From: Artemia franciscana
Taxonomy: Eukaryota > Arthropoda > Branchiopoda > Anostraca > Artemiidae
Length of the DNA: 64,000 nt
NCBI RefSeq assembly: GCF_032884065.1
Contig: NC_088881.1
Location: forward strand, 10,513,147 to 10,577,146
Reading direction: 5' to 3'
Shown here: piece by piece, positions 1 through 11,729 of the stretch
Position numbering within the stretch: the stretch's first letter is position 1
Layout: each line of letters starts with the position of its first letter
The notes under the pieces: generated by a model
Database searches by the model: none
What the model saw: the letters and a program-made list of their open reading frames with translations, nothing else
Told to the model about the DNA's origin: nothing
Position numbers and translations under genes: made by a program

Positions 1-19
1 ACAGATTTAGATGCAAGAA

Positions 20-320
20 AATATCCGTTCAGACATATATTCACCGAGAGAGAGATAAAAAAAGTACATACTCAATCAGAGTCAGAATCAAAAACATACA
101 AAGACAGACATAGAAGCAAGCAATCACTCGCTTAGACACACAGACACAGAGAGACAGAGAGACAAAAACCCGTACAAACCCACACAGAGTCAGACTCACA
201 AACACACAAATAAAGACACAGAAACATAATGACACCCGCTTAGACACACAGATACAGAGAGAAAGAGAGAGAGAGAGAGAAAATGATAGAGAGAGAAAGA
301 GAGAAAGGCAGGCGTGACTT
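20..320. repeat. Simple-sequence block, CA/GA rich
   Basis: Irregular runs of ACACAGA and AGAGAGAC triplets and dinucleotides, ending in a purer GA tract near 255-305. The reverse strand gives a long open frame rich in Leu, Ser and Cys, as expected from low-complexity DNA, so it is not treated as coding. Confidence 0.85.
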
Positions 321-352
321 GCTAAAAGATAATTGGTCCAAAAAAAGGGGCA

Positions 353-1495
353 CACTTACACCCGCCGTTTACCCGTACCATTTGACCAAACACTTCAAAA
401 ACTATAGGTTCTGTGATATCTTAGCTCTATGACTTTAGTGCCACTGCCCTAGGAATGACGCATGGACGAATAATAGATAAACATATCTATTAACAAATGA
501 ACTAACATCATGTTTATACAATCCTAATAAGGGGGGTTAATGCCAGAATCGCCTCTCACTCAATTAGACTATCTGCCTTGGTTTTTTTCTAAAATTAGCC
601 ACGATGATACCCACAACTATTCAATTTCAATTCAAAAATTCGATTTGCATTCAACCCAACGATAACTTTATCAGGTGCACATAATTTCTCAGAATATTCC
701 ATCTTCACTTTTTCAAAATATCACACAAGTGTTTATAATTCCATTTTGCAATAAATACTAGCTGAAAACATACAATAAACTAGGTAGTTTCGATGACTAG
801 CCATACAGTACCACGAAGGCAACCGTATAAAAAAAGAAGAATAAACCATGTTCAACATTCCAAAAAATTTAGTCCAAAAAATTCTGAGTCCAAATTGCTG
901 ATGCCTATTTTTTGTTGGGGGGAGCAAACAGTTGGAGGATGAGGGCTATTGGGGTCCTTAGAGGTAGGGCATGGATGGCCGTAAGTTCCCTCTAAAGGAA
1001 GTGTTGATATAAGCACTCATTACACTAAGCACTCATTTCACTTTGCATATGTTACAGATCATGTCACGTAGAGTTCCATAATATATCAAAATTCTATTAG
1101 TCCAAATTGAAATCAAATGAAGCGGTTTACTTTCTTTTGTTAATCATGTTTTGACACGTATTTGAAAATCAGATGCCGGCTGGATTATGCTAACGATGTA
1201 TCTTTATTGTAGTCATCTAAGTGCGTCAATGACCCAAATAGGGTGTGCAATCTGTAGTATAGGCAACTTCTAGTGTCCAAATAACGTGTGCTGTCCGGAC
1301 CCATCTTTAGCATACTACTCACCCTTTGTGATTTATCAATATTTCTAGTAATTTTTTCATATTGTCTAAACAAAAAAGCACTACACCAGCACATAAAGCA
1401 CTCAATTATTGAAGGAAGTCACTACATCAACCAAACAATCCCTAAAATCTAGTGACTTTTCTTGCCGTGCAGTAACCCTGTATGCAATGTGGGTG
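353..1495. other. Unassigned AT-rich DNA with one dispersed repeat patch
   Basis: No gene is recognised. Bases about 528-660 resemble 63,185-63,310 (both contain a CTCACTCAATT(A/G)GACTATCTG core and a CCCACAACTATT core), so part of this stretch belongs to a dispersed repeat that also lies inside the TIR element at 60,799-63,769. The rest shows nothing I can name. Confidence 0.5.
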
Positions 1496-2050
1496 ATCAA
1501 ACAGTTCGTGGTAACGAACTGTAGTAAGGAGCGACCCGGCTCAATAGTAACCGAAACTCTAAAAATGGAATTTTGATACCAATAGTTACATCACAAGAAT
1601 TTTAATGCTGATTTTAAATATATAAATTTCATGAAGATCAGTTATACCCATCAAAAGTTACGAGCCTGAGAAAATTTGCCTCATTTTAGAAAATAGGAGA
1701 AAACATCCCCTAAAAGTCATACAATCTTAACGGAAATCACACCATCAGATTCAGCGTATCAGAGAACCTTATTGTAAAAGTTTCAAGCTCCTATCTACAA
1801 AAATGTGGAATTTCGCATTTTTTTGCCAGAAGACAGATCACGAATGCGTGTTTATTTGTTTATTTGTTTTATTTGTTAGTTTCTTACTGTTTTAAAAATA
1901 GAGTTAAGAGAAAGAGTCAAACTTTAGCGTAAAGAGCGGGGCGTTGAGGAGGAAAAGCCCCTTTCATATACGGAGTAATTTCTGTTCGTTTTAAGTTTTA
2001 ATGTTGCTCCTTACTTTCATTTAAAAAAACTTGTTTTTTTTTATTTAATT
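1496..2050 (+). mobile_element. Family C dispersed repeat, internally deleted copy
   Basis: Begins with the small hairpin CAGTTCGT-GGTA-ACGAACTG and follows the start of the long copy at 58,544 closely for about 370 bp. Near 1,870 it jumps to sequence that matches about 60,350-60,500 of the long copy, so roughly 1.4 kb of the interior is absent. It has no coding potential. It ends in the same T-rich, ATTTAAT tail. The class is unknown; the hairpin at one end and palindrome at the other suggest a non-autonomous foldback or Helitron-like element. Confidence 0.75.
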
Positions 2051-2562
2051 GTATGTTAAGACTCGTGAGATGGTTTGCCACATATAGCGTGAAATCGTTG
2101 TTTTATCACTATTTTATTTTTTATAACGCCGTAGTACGTGGTCGGGGCTGCTAAAATAGTATGAAAATACTACAAAAATACGTTTTTAGCAGTATTTTAG
2201 CACAATTACAGTCAATTTTTTACTATAGCACCTAAAATTGCTATGCATTACGCAAATTTAGGCAAGTAAAGCATTTTAGGAACTGACCGTGGTTTCAACT
2301 CTGCTCTTGAGCATAAAATAAATTCGATTGGTAGTTAGTTAAAAAGGGGTTACCTATAACTTTGGATCTATGCCTTCTACTTTTACTATAGTACTTGATT
2401 TGGGTGTTAGTCATGCTTTTTTAACGGCGCATTGAAATTGCACGCTTGGAATTAGTGCAAGTAAAAGCAAATTCATGTAAGGGTAAGCGAATAGTCTAAT
2501 TTTGATCTCATTATAATGGGAAAGAGGGGTGGAGGTAAACCTAAACTAATTGAAACTGAATT
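2051..2562. other. Unassigned AT-rich DNA
   Basis: No gene or known repeat recognised between the family C copy and the 32-bp minisatellite. Confidence 0.5.
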
Positions 2563-2690
2563 CTCGAACCTAGTGATGAGCTTCACAAGTAATTATCGAG
2601 TCTAGTGATGAGCTTCACAAGTAATTCTCGAACCTAGTGATGAGCTTCACAAGTAATTCTCGAACCTAGTGATGAGCTTCACAAGTAATT
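2563..2690. repeat. 32-bp minisatellite, four copies
   Basis: Four head-to-tail copies of a 32-bp unit with core TAGTGATGAGCTTCACAAGT, at 2,563, 2,595, 2,627 and 2,659. Copies 1, 3 and 4 are identical; copy 2 differs at its start (ATCGAGTC for CTCGAACC). High identity implies recent expansion or homogenisation. Confidence 0.95.
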
Positions 2691-4335
2691 CAGAGGGCAG
2701 CGTTGTCGCTGATAGTGGAAACGTATCGTCTTTTAGTTTTGCTCACTGCTGAACAAGGCTTATAAAAATTAAAGTGGAAAATACACAGGTTTGATTTTCT
2801 ATTGTGAGTAATGCCCGAGTCAAACCATGGTCGCATCTGTCAACTAAAAAACGAAATTTATGAATCAGATGAGGATTTTCTTGATTTTTGCACCACCCAT
2901 ATATTTCACAAGCGGTAAATCAAATTTGCAAGAAACTGGTTTAAGAAATTTGCAAAAATACTATCTTTCGTACTGTTCTCTACTAATATTAGTCTTCTTA
3001 ACTTTTTCTGATCCCTGTTGTAGACAGACAATTTGCAGTTCCATGCTTACATTTTTCTAGCTTCAAAAAATTATGCCTTAAATCTCAATTCTGATTGGTC
3101 CGTCAAGAATCTTATGTTTGAAAGTTGAATAATATTCAACTCGAGAAATTACGAACTTCCCACCTAATCAGCGCTGTAGTCGTGCGTAAGTTCATTTATC
3201 AACAAGGTTTATTATAATGTGGCATGGTCATAATACAAAAAACAAAAACAAAAAGAGAAGAGTTCAGTGTTTATAAAAATGTTGTTATTGGTGAATATGT
3301 TACGCCTCGTATGCGCTTGTGTGCAAGGAACACTTTGGTATCTGTAAATACTTAATAGAAAAAAGACTGGAAAACTGGGTACCCCTTACTTACCCCAAAA
3401 TTATCTATGTCAAGACAGACAACATTGTAGCTACAAAAAGTCTTGATACGTTCCAAAGGGTCTGATCAGCTGATATTTGTAATTTGTGTGTTTTTACGGG
3501 TTAAGCTATAAATAGTATGTTCTTTTTAGTGTGTACTATTGAAGTTTTGTTAAGGTAGGTCTTGGGTGATTTCATGATATTTGGGTTTGTAATTTTAAAA
3601 ACTTTGGATCTGGTGTGTTGAGAGATTGATGTATGAACAAAATAAGGGTTAGGGATAATATTTTCATGGCCTATTTTTTTGTCGGTATTCTAAAATGAAT
3701 TTTAGAATACCGACAAACTATATTTGAAACTATATTGGAACCGTGCAGGCCTACTGAGGGCCTTTTGAAATTTAATGAATAACGGTAATTGTGATAGTGA
3801 TTTCCAGAGAATTAATAGCCTTAAAAATCTGGAAGCTTCTAATAGGGATTTCGAAGGTATGTTTACAGAGTAGCTACACCAGGGTTCTGTTATTGGGATA
3901 ACAGGGCAATATATATTTATTAGTTCGAAATAATCGTCAAAGATGAAACTCAATATGAATATGGTGATGGTTCTGCAGAGGCCTCAAAGGAGACCTAAAT
4001 GCAATGGGCTAAATTCTTCTTTTAATTTCTTAAGTAAGATATATGAACTTTTGATTTTTCCGGCTATTGGTCGTGCTGTAACTTAGCTAAATGACCAAGA
4101 CTCACCTATCCTACAAATTCTAGGATACGAATTTAAGCAGAAGACTATGGAAGTTGAAAACTATAATTTGGTTGATCTTACCAATGACATATATATGTTT
4201 TAAAACATTTTATGCTGTGACTATGACTATGACTATATTACTTTGACTATGAATGATACATGTACGATGGCTTGTACACGGTAAAGGAAAAAGAACATTT
4301 GAAACCATGGCTGTCATATAGGCTGTTACGCTGTA
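2691..4335. other. Unassigned intergenic DNA
   Basis: No gene recognised. It contains one perfect 19-bp palindrome (3,678-3,717) and a short GACTAT repeat near 4,219-4,236. Open frames here are short and lack any family signature. Confidence 0.5.
3678..3717. repeat. Perfect 19-bp inverted repeat with 2-nt spacer
   Basis: Arms 3,678-3,696 and 3,699-3,717 around the core GTCGGTATTC / GAATACCGAC are exact reverse complements, separated only by GA. It is too tight for a transcription terminator call in a eukaryote. It could be a recombination by-product or a small MITE core. Confidence 0.9.
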
Positions 4336-4338
4336 TCA

Positions 4339-4362
4339 TAGGCAGTGCAATAGCGCTGTCTT
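4339..4362 (-). repeat. Terminal hairpin of composite element, left end
   Basis: TAGGCAGTGC-AATA-GCGCTGTCTT, an imperfect hairpin. The same hairpin, in the opposite orientation, bounds the M arrays at 10,612-10,635 and 37,771-37,794. It marks a conserved element end. Confidence 0.75.
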
Positions 4363-4429
4363 ATTGAAGAGCGACGTAGGATCAATATATTACTTTTTTC
4401 TTACTAAGGCACTTCGTATTGAATGATTT

Positions 4430-5965
4430 GTCATAGAAGCTTCAAAATTTGTACATTCAATTGGAAATTGAATGTTCTGGCGCCTGTTTCAAGAGTCAAA
4501 AGTGATTTGAGGGTAACTAACCTTTACCCCCCCCCCTCTCCGCACGCCCATTATTTCTCTAAACACATCCTATCAACATTTAAGTACAGCCATGCTTTTC
4601 AATGTAGTTGGAAGTTAAGGAAATTATACCTTTCGGGATAACAATCCCCCATAACCATCAGGTTAAGTGCTATAAGCTATGCTAGTTGCCCATTGTTAAC
4701 ATAAAGGTTTTAAGGAAGGAGTGGTCGTATAAACTTCGAACAGGGCTAATTTGATTGGAGATCAGAAGTTCAAGTTACCTTTTTTAAGAATCGAAAGTGA
4801 TCAGAGAGAAACTATCCCCACGTGCCCTCTTATCCCAAATGCATGTTATCAAAATATTGAGATAGCCATTTTGTTCAATATAGTTACTTATAATATACGG
4901 TAGTACATTTGTTTCAACGCCTCCAGGGTTGACACAAATCCCTAGAGCATGGTGGCAAGGGTTGTAATTTTTACCTAGGGGTGCATATACTGGGGGAGGG
5001 AGTCATAACTTTGAACTAGGCTCATTAGATTGTAAATTGAAAGTTTTAGTGCATTTTTGAAGAGTCAAAAGTGAATTGTTCCTCCAGGCCTACCATTTCT
5101 CAAAGCACATCTTATCAAAATTTTCAGATAGTAATGCTGTTCAGCATAGTTGAACAGTCCACGTTGTAATATATTTTGGGATATCAGCCTCTCCCCCTCA
5201 CAGCTGTCAGGGTAAGAGCTATAATAATAGTATAATTATAGTATAATTATAGTATAAACTTTGGAGGAGGATCATTCAACCAGAGCTCGGAAATTCTAGT
5301 GGTGGCTTTAAGAATCGAAAGTGATCAGAAGGCAACTAGCCCTCCCCATGCTCTCTTTTCCACAAATGTATGGTCAAAATATTGTGATGACCACTTTGTT
5401 CAATTTAGTGCAAAGATTATATAATACCTCCAGGGTTGATACAAACCCCAACAGCCTGATGAAAAGGGTTGAACGTTATACCCCGGGGCATATAAGGCTT
5501 TTATTGACTTTGAAGGCTCAAACTTGAATCAAACGCATAAACATTGAAGGCTCATTTGACTAGAAATCGAAAGTTCTATTTCCTCTTTTAGGAGTCGAAA
5601 GTGATCGGAGGGCAATTAGCCCTCCTCCCTCACCCTATTTTCTCGAATGCGTTCGATCAAAATTTCAATGATGGCCATTTTGTTTGGATAGCCATCAGCC
5701 ATGCTCTAGCTGGGGATAACCCTTCCCCTCAGTTAGAGCCTGAGGGCAAGGGTTGTAAGCCATGCCCCTTGGGTATTTAAAGTTTTTACGGAATGGGCAG
5801 TCGTATAAACTTTGAAGGAGACTCATTTGATTGGATATTGAAAGTTTTATTTCCCTTTTAAGAGTTGGAATTGATCGGAGGGCCTCCCTCACTCCTTCTT
5901 TTCCTCAAATTCATTCGGTCGAAATTTGATAGCCATTTTGTTCAAAATAGTCCAAAGATCATAAG
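4430..5965 (-). repeat. Module M array, about six ~270-bp units, reverse orientation
   Basis: The anchor AG(A/T)(G/A)TC(A/G)AAAGTGAT recurs at about 4,490, 4,788, 5,058, 5,311, 5,591 and 5,862, giving spacings of 253-298 bp. Each unit also carries a GATAGCCATTTTGTTCA-like stretch and a purine tract next to GGGCAAGGGTTGTAA-like sequence. The orientation is opposite to the arrays at 9,490 and 35,280. The units are well diverged from one another and have no coding potential. Confidence 0.85.
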
Positions 5966-5979
5966 TAATTTAGCAAATT

Positions 5980-7120
5980 TGCATCCTAATGTAGCTGCTT
6001 CTAGTCATGCTACGAAGACTAGTACTGCAACTATTATTTCTACTTCTTCTGCTACTATTGCCACTAAAGCCAAGTGGCACAATAGTACTGCTTCTACTAC
6101 TACAACTGCTGCTGCTGCTAAACTAAGAGTATTGAAGGGAAAATACGGGGAATATTAAAACAGTATTAAACAGAATGCGCATACACTATGTCCAAACATG
6201 TTGTCTAGAGGACGTATCAGCAATGCCTCAGGTGTGGCTTAAGGTATTAAATTGAAACTGTGAGCGTGTTTTGACACATATGTTGGAGAAAACAAAAGGG
6301 GCTATGAACATGCTGCTACTAGTGCTACTACTCCTACTACGACTATTGCTACTATGCAGGCCAAGGGTTTTAAGAGTAAGGTTTCAAAGAATATTTAGCT
6401 GGATATTGCACAAAATCAAAACGAACTATGTGCATGTGGACTGTCAACAGGGCGACACAGCAATATCTCAGAAATGACTTACATTTCTAAAATGGACCTT
6501 TCAATGTCAGTTGTGGCAGATTTTGAACTAGCCAGAAAACACTATGCGTATACTATTTATACTACTACTACGATTGCTGTAATTAATGACACTAAGGGTA
6601 ATAGGTGAGGATCTTAGGAAAATCTTAGAGGGAGTTCCAAGTAAATAAAAAAGTTATACACATGCAGATTTTTAAAAGGTAATATAAGCAACATGAAAGA
6701 CAGCACTATTATGGATAGCAATATCAGAGACACTTTTAAAGAGCTAATCCGATTAGAAATTAACAGTTCTGGTACCCATTTTAATAGTCAAAAGTAATTG
6801 AAGGGGAATCAGCCCTCTTCCTGAGACCATTGACTTTCCAAACACATCCAAGCAATATTTAGAGATAGCTATTTCGCTCGGCATAGTTGAGCGGTTCAGT
6901 AACTACGCATCTAGGGATATTGGGTATGTCAAACCCCAAAGATATACAGTGTGACCATTATGCTTTAAAACTAAATTTTGCTTTAAAACTAAATCAAAAG
7001 GCACAGTATGTATGCTGGTTACCAATAGGACATCTTAGTAATATCCCAATAACGAGTGAGACTACCTTGAAAGTTGAAACTTTCAGGGCTACTACTATTG
7101 CTATTTCTGCTCTTACATAT
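5980..7120 (-). repeat. Module T array, reverse orientation
   Basis: Contains triplet-rich segments (ACTACTACTAC- and TGCTGCTGC-like) alternating with the reverse complement of the CCCTTTTGACAATCTGTATAC motif typical of the T arrays at 8,740 and 32,500. A single M-type unit sits inside at about 6,730-6,960. Open frames made of Thr, Ala and Leu runs come from the triplets. Confidence 0.75.
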
Positions 7121-7434
7121 TAGCTAATTCAAAAGAATGTAAGTATATCCAGGCTGCCAAATACCATAGATGTGATATTTTGGCAATGTTATTAAGTTTA
7201 GTTTTTTATATCGATTTTAGTAGGCATAAAACTAAATTAAACAATGCGTCGGGATTTCCAAAACGACGTGTGTTGTTAAAAATTGTTGAGAAATTTTATC
7301 CAACATACAAATAGCAGGCCAAGCTACGGGTTCTTATAGAAAAAAAAGATATAAGATATTATTTTCTTTTCACATGACAGTATCTACTTAAAACGAAGTG
7401 AAATCAATTATTCAGATCTTTTCCACAAAGCAAG

Positions 7435-7620
7435 CTGTTCAAAGATAAATAAAGAGCTCCACTATACCGAAACCGAGCAGAAATAAAGTAAAATAACCTT
7501 CCAAGGGCAAAACTACCACAAATCACCATACAACAACCAATGAAATTTGAAACGAACAGAAATCACAATAAATAACCAATTCAAACTCAAAACGAGGAGA
7601 AATTAACATGAGCAGAGATG
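7435..7620 (+). repeat. Foldback module F, single left-type arm
   Basis: Shares blocks such as ACTACCACAAATCACCAT and AAACGAACAGAAATCAC with the left arm at 8,183-8,395 and, in reverse complement, with the right arm at 8,396-8,612 and the copy at 31,560-31,740. Confidence 0.7.
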
Positions 7621-8180
7621 ACATCCCCCCCCTTATTCATGAAAGTCTTAATAGTTTTTTATTCATTAACGTTAAAGAGTTAAAACATTTAAAATATATT
7701 TTTTAGTAAATTACGAATTATGTTCTGTTCCTCTGAAAGCATGGGGGGAGTAAAAAATGTTTTTATTTATTTAACTCTTTATAATTGTTGTTAAATTTTA
7801 AAATATTTCTGCTACAGGATCACAATATTATGAAGTTTCCTTGTGTGTGAAATATTTGTGTAAGTATTTTTGGTACACGTTTTCACCCTCCAACTACAAC
7901 CCCTTATATCGTATATCTTTTGCTTTATTTTTTTTTTTATTAGAAGCGACACTTTTGGAGTACAGCCCGTTGATTTTTTTTTGTTCAGGCCTTAGAAATT
8001 ACCTATTATTACGGTTTCTACTCTACCTTCACTGATTTTTTTTTATAGTCTCGACTATTATGGTGATTTTCTATTGTAGTTGTTATTATTTTGACAGATA
8101 ATATCAGACTGATAAAAATATATATCATTTTCTATAAAACGTATATGACGTGCAAGGTGCTTCGAGGGTTTATATAGATA
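7621..8180. other. AT-rich spacer at the centre of the composite
   Basis: T-rich DNA with several poly-T tracts between the two halves of the 4.3-10.6 kb composite. No gene is recognised. Confidence 0.45.
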
Positions 8181-8182
8181 TT

Positions 8183-8612
8183 GATTTAAAAAGAAAATCC
8201 ACTAAACGAGTTTTTCAAAGAAAATTAAAGAGTTCCATTAAACCGAAAATGAGCATAAATATAGTCAGACAACCTTTCAAGGATAAAACTACCATAAATC
8301 ACCATCAAATATCAAATAAAAACTAAAAGAACAAAAATTACGATAAATAAGCGAGTCAAACTCAAAACCTTACTATATATTAACCCTACCATGTTAATTT
8401 TTGCTCATTTTAAGTTCGACTCGCTTATTAATTTCAAATTCTATTCGTTTTGGGTTTTATTTATTTATTGATGGTGATTTGTGGTAGTTTCACACTTGGA
8501 AGATTATTTGACTTTATTTCAGCCATTTTTGGTTTCATGGAGCTCTTTACTTTACTTACTCGTTTGCACTTAGATTTTCTTTGAAAAACTTGTTTTGTGG
8601 AAACAGTTTTTT
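8183..8612. repeat. Foldback module F, paired ~200-bp arms
   Basis: The left arm (about 8,183-8,390) and right arm (about 8,400-8,612) are imperfect reverse complements. AAAGAGTTCCATTAAACCGA pairs with TTTGGTTTCATGGAGCTCTT, and ACTACCATAAATCACCATC pairs with GATGGTGATTTGTGGTAGT. The spacer is almost nil, so single-stranded DNA or RNA would fold into a long hairpin. Related single arms lie at 7,435 and 31,560 and a weaker one at 10,845. Confidence 0.8.
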
Positions 8613-8739
8613 AAAATGGTTTCTGTTCGTTTTTAGTTGATACAGTCTTTTTCATGAATTTTTTTTTTAATCTTTTCATTTTTTTTCTATAAGAATCCAC
8701 AGTTTGACTTGCCTTTTAAAACATTCAGCTTAATACCCT

Positions 8740-9475
8740 GAGCGTCATTAGTTACAGTAACTGTAATGGTAGTATTAATAGTATTGGAACTAGTATCAGC
8801 AGCATTAGTATTAGCGTATAGCCTTTCGGTTAGCTGTACATCCCTCTCATCAAGAACTGGAAGTTTTAACTTAATACAATTAGTTGTTACTAGGACATTG
8901 CTGATGTGTTATGTTGATAACCTGTATGTACATATACTTCTTGAGACTTTCATCTTAATGATCTACGTCTTACAAGTAGTTGCATTATAAGAAGTAGTTG
9001 AAGTAGTAGTAGTAGTAGTAATTGCAGTGGCTTTAGTAACATTAGTAGTAGCATTTACATACTGATTTTTGGTCCATTGTTCTTCCCCTTCAAGTATTCT
9101 CTGAAAGTTCCCACTGAATACCCAAATTCATTCCTGAGATACACTCTTTTTACAATATGTGTGCAAATAGTGTTTTTTGGTTTAGTTCAAATTTCACTTC
9201 AAAACTGTAAACGTAGTAGTAGTGGTTGTGGAGTACCGTAAAAATATTGCCTTTTTTGTCAATTGTTCATCTCCCTTATCATTTCTGAAAGTTCCAAATT
9301 AATACACTCAGTTATTCCTGAGTGACGCTTTTTTGACAATCCGTATACACATAACTTGTTTTGATTTAGGTCAAAAGTCAAATCAATATTCTCTGAGAGT
9401 AGCCTGGAAGACTTTTGTCCTTTTGGAAAGTAAAGGTGAAACGTACATTGCTTTCTCACAAACAAATACTACATG
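8740..9475 (+). repeat. Module T array, forward orientation
   Basis: Starts with TTAGTTACAGTAACTGTA and (GTA)n-rich stretches, then repeats a core with CTTCCCCTTYAAGTATTCTC-like and TTTTGACAATCYGTATACAC-like motifs. It matches the start of the T array at about 32,570 and follows the F module in the same order as there. Confidence 0.75.
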
Positions 9476-9489
9476 TAAGCAATGAACAA

Positions 9490-10570
9490 ATTATCTAGCT
9501 CACATAACTTGCCCTGAGGGCTGTGGGGGGGGGGGAATATCCCCAAAGGGATAATTATGGAGTATTTCAAAAATACTGAAGAAAATAAACGTCTCAAAAT
9601 TTTGATTGGATGTTTGTTTTGGAAAATGATGTTTGTGAGGGGGATGGGTCACCCTTAAATCACTTTTGACTCTAAAAAAAAAAAACACTATGACTTTCAA
9701 TTTCTAATAAAACAAGCCCAATCAGAAGCTTATATGACCACCCATTCCATAGAAACCATTTCTGCCCCTATGGAATAACGTAGAGCCATTACCCAAGGGC
9801 TCGGGTCAACCCTGGGTTGGGGATTGTGTCAACCCTGGAGGCTTTGTTATATGTTCTTTGGACTATTCTCAACAAAATTGCTATGTTAGATTTTCGATCA
9901 GGTACGTTTGGGGAAAAGAGGACGTCAGGGGTGGGGGAGGGCTAGTTGTCCTTCATCTTTTTTTAATCTCAAAAGGGAAATAGAACTTTCAGTATCCAAA
10001 AAACGAGCCTCCTCTAAAGTTTCTACTACCACCCCTTCCATTAGAACCTCGTGTGCGTTTGGGGCAACTTAAAACTCTTGCTTCCAGATTCCGAAGGGTT
10101 GTTTCTATGCCAAAGGCCTTGTTGTATGATCTTCAGGCAATTTTGAACAAAATAGTTAGACCAAAATTTCAATGAGATGGGCACTTTTTAATCTTAAAAA
10201 GGGCACAAGAACTTCTGTTTTCCAACTGAATGGGCCCCTTCCAAAGTTCTTACAACCACCCCTTCCTTAAAAACATTAAATGTTAGCAATCTGCAACTAG
10301 TATAACTAATAACCCTTGCCTTGAGGGCTGTCTGAGTGGGGGGAGAGTCATTCCCAAAGTCATAATTACTGAGCATTTCAACCATGCTGAACAAAATGGG
10401 TGCCTCAAAATGTTGATTGGATGTGTTTAAGTAAACCATGGGAATTGGAGGTCTGGGTGCCGTCCAAACACTTTTGACTTATAAAAAAAGGTACTAGAAC
10501 TCTCAGTTTCATATCGAATTAGCCCCTTTTAAAGTTTCAACAATAGCTCCTTCTATACAAAGTGTCCAGG
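9490..10570 (+). repeat. Module M array, about four units, forward orientation
   Basis: Four ~265-bp units, each with GGGCTTGTGTCAACCC-like or GGTCATCCYYAAAG-like sequence, a TTTTGATTGGATGTGTTT-like stretch and a CACTTTTGACTCT(T)AAAAAG-like stretch. It ends with ATACAAAGTGTCCAGGTCT at 10,555-10,573, the same edge sequence seen at about 37,727. Confidence 0.85.
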
Positions 10571-10611
10571 TCTGAAAACAATATGACATTGTACCCGTAT
10601 CATTCTTTACT

Positions 10612-10635
10612 TAGGCAGCGCTATTGCGCTGCTTA
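10612..10635 (+). repeat. Terminal hairpin of composite element, right end
   Basis: TAGGCAGCGC-TATT-GCGCTGCTTA: one mismatch in a 10-bp stem with a 4-nt loop, 40 bp past the end of the M array. It matches the hairpins at 4,339 and 37,771. Confidence 0.8.
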
Positions 10636-10844
10636 TGATAGCACCACTCTTATTCATATTAACGGTTTTATTTTAAAACATTAATTAGTCTTGCTATACT
10701 ATTTTTTGTTGTTGTGATGTTGCTGTTGACAATATGTCAAATAAAATTGAGTTGCTCGAAATAAAATTGTTTTCGGTTAATCATCAATGACAAGATGGTG
10801 TTTGGGATATTTTAGACGGGTCAGTCCTAATCCTGTTTGTGGTA

Positions 10845-11120
10845 ATATCTGTTCGTTTTATGTTTGACATTATTATACGTTTTAATTTCTGTCCATTTTA
10901 GGATTCGATAAGCAATCCAAAGCTCCATCCTTTGTGTTTTGTTTGATATGAAACTCATTTTCATTTCTATTAATTTTGGGTTTCATAGGTTCTTTGATAA
11001 AAGTTTCTATTGGTTTTAAGTTTCGATTATTATTCGACTGTATATCTGCTTGTGTTGTAGGCTTTAAACTGACTCTTTACTTTTCTTTGAAAAGCTCAGT
11101 TTCTTGGAAAAAATATTTCA
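10845..11120 (+). repeat. Diverged F-type arm
   Basis: Carries TCTGTTCGTTTTATGTTT, a second TTTCTGTCCATTTTAGG and a TACTTTTCTTTGAAAAGCT stretch, in the order seen in the right arms of the F modules. It is too diverged for a firm boundary. Confidence 0.5.
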
Positions 11121-11444
11121 TTTAATTAATCATTAAGAAGCATCAATAAAAGTGAGCGCAATTCCAAGTTTTTAAAAGAAGGTGGTAAATTTTTCTCTTC
11201 CCGCCTTAGCTGACCTGTCGGCTCCATCGGAAAAATTCCTGTGATATTCTGATGCACCGGTAACACAAATATCAGAACACAAAAAAAGTAATATACTATT
11301 TGATTCCCCATCCAGCACTTTTTCAAAATTTGATATTTGCTACATTCGCAGTAATGCTCTCCTCCCCCTAATGTCTGGATAGTGTTCTAGACTGTATACA
11401 AAGTTTTCATTGACAGAGGAAACAAATGAGTAAATCTTTATATA

Positions 11445-11725
11445 TAGTCTGGGTCAATTTTCTCATTACCTGAACAATTGTTTAGGGTCATGAAACTATT
11501 GTTAATAGATGCATTTTGACTTTTTGAACATCTTTTCGCTCTTGCAAAATTACCGCAAACTCACCGTTATGGAGTTATTATATATTTGCACATTAGGGGG
11601 GGGGGAGTAAAGCATAGCATATATTAAATACAGCTAGACTGCTTAAATAGATTGCTTAGACTGCAATAGTCTCATGACCCTAAACAATTGTCCAGGTAAT
11701 AGGAAAATAAACCATAGTCTGTACC
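11445..11725. mobile_element. Small foldback/MITE-like inverted repeat
   Basis: About 60-bp arms (about 11,447-11,508 and 11,664-11,722) share ACAATTGTTTAGGGTCATGA in opposite orientation. The spacer of about 155 bp holds a poly-G tract. No clear target duplication was found. Confidence 0.65.
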
Positions 11726-11729
11726 TACG

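Noticed and set aside
41-355. 104-codon reverse-strand open frame rich in Leu/Ser/Cys
   Set aside because: Lies wholly in CA/GA simple sequence; composition follows the repeat and not a protein family.
5865-6158. 97-codon frame with Thr/Ala/Ser runs
   Set aside because: Generated by triplet repeats of module T; no conserved domain.
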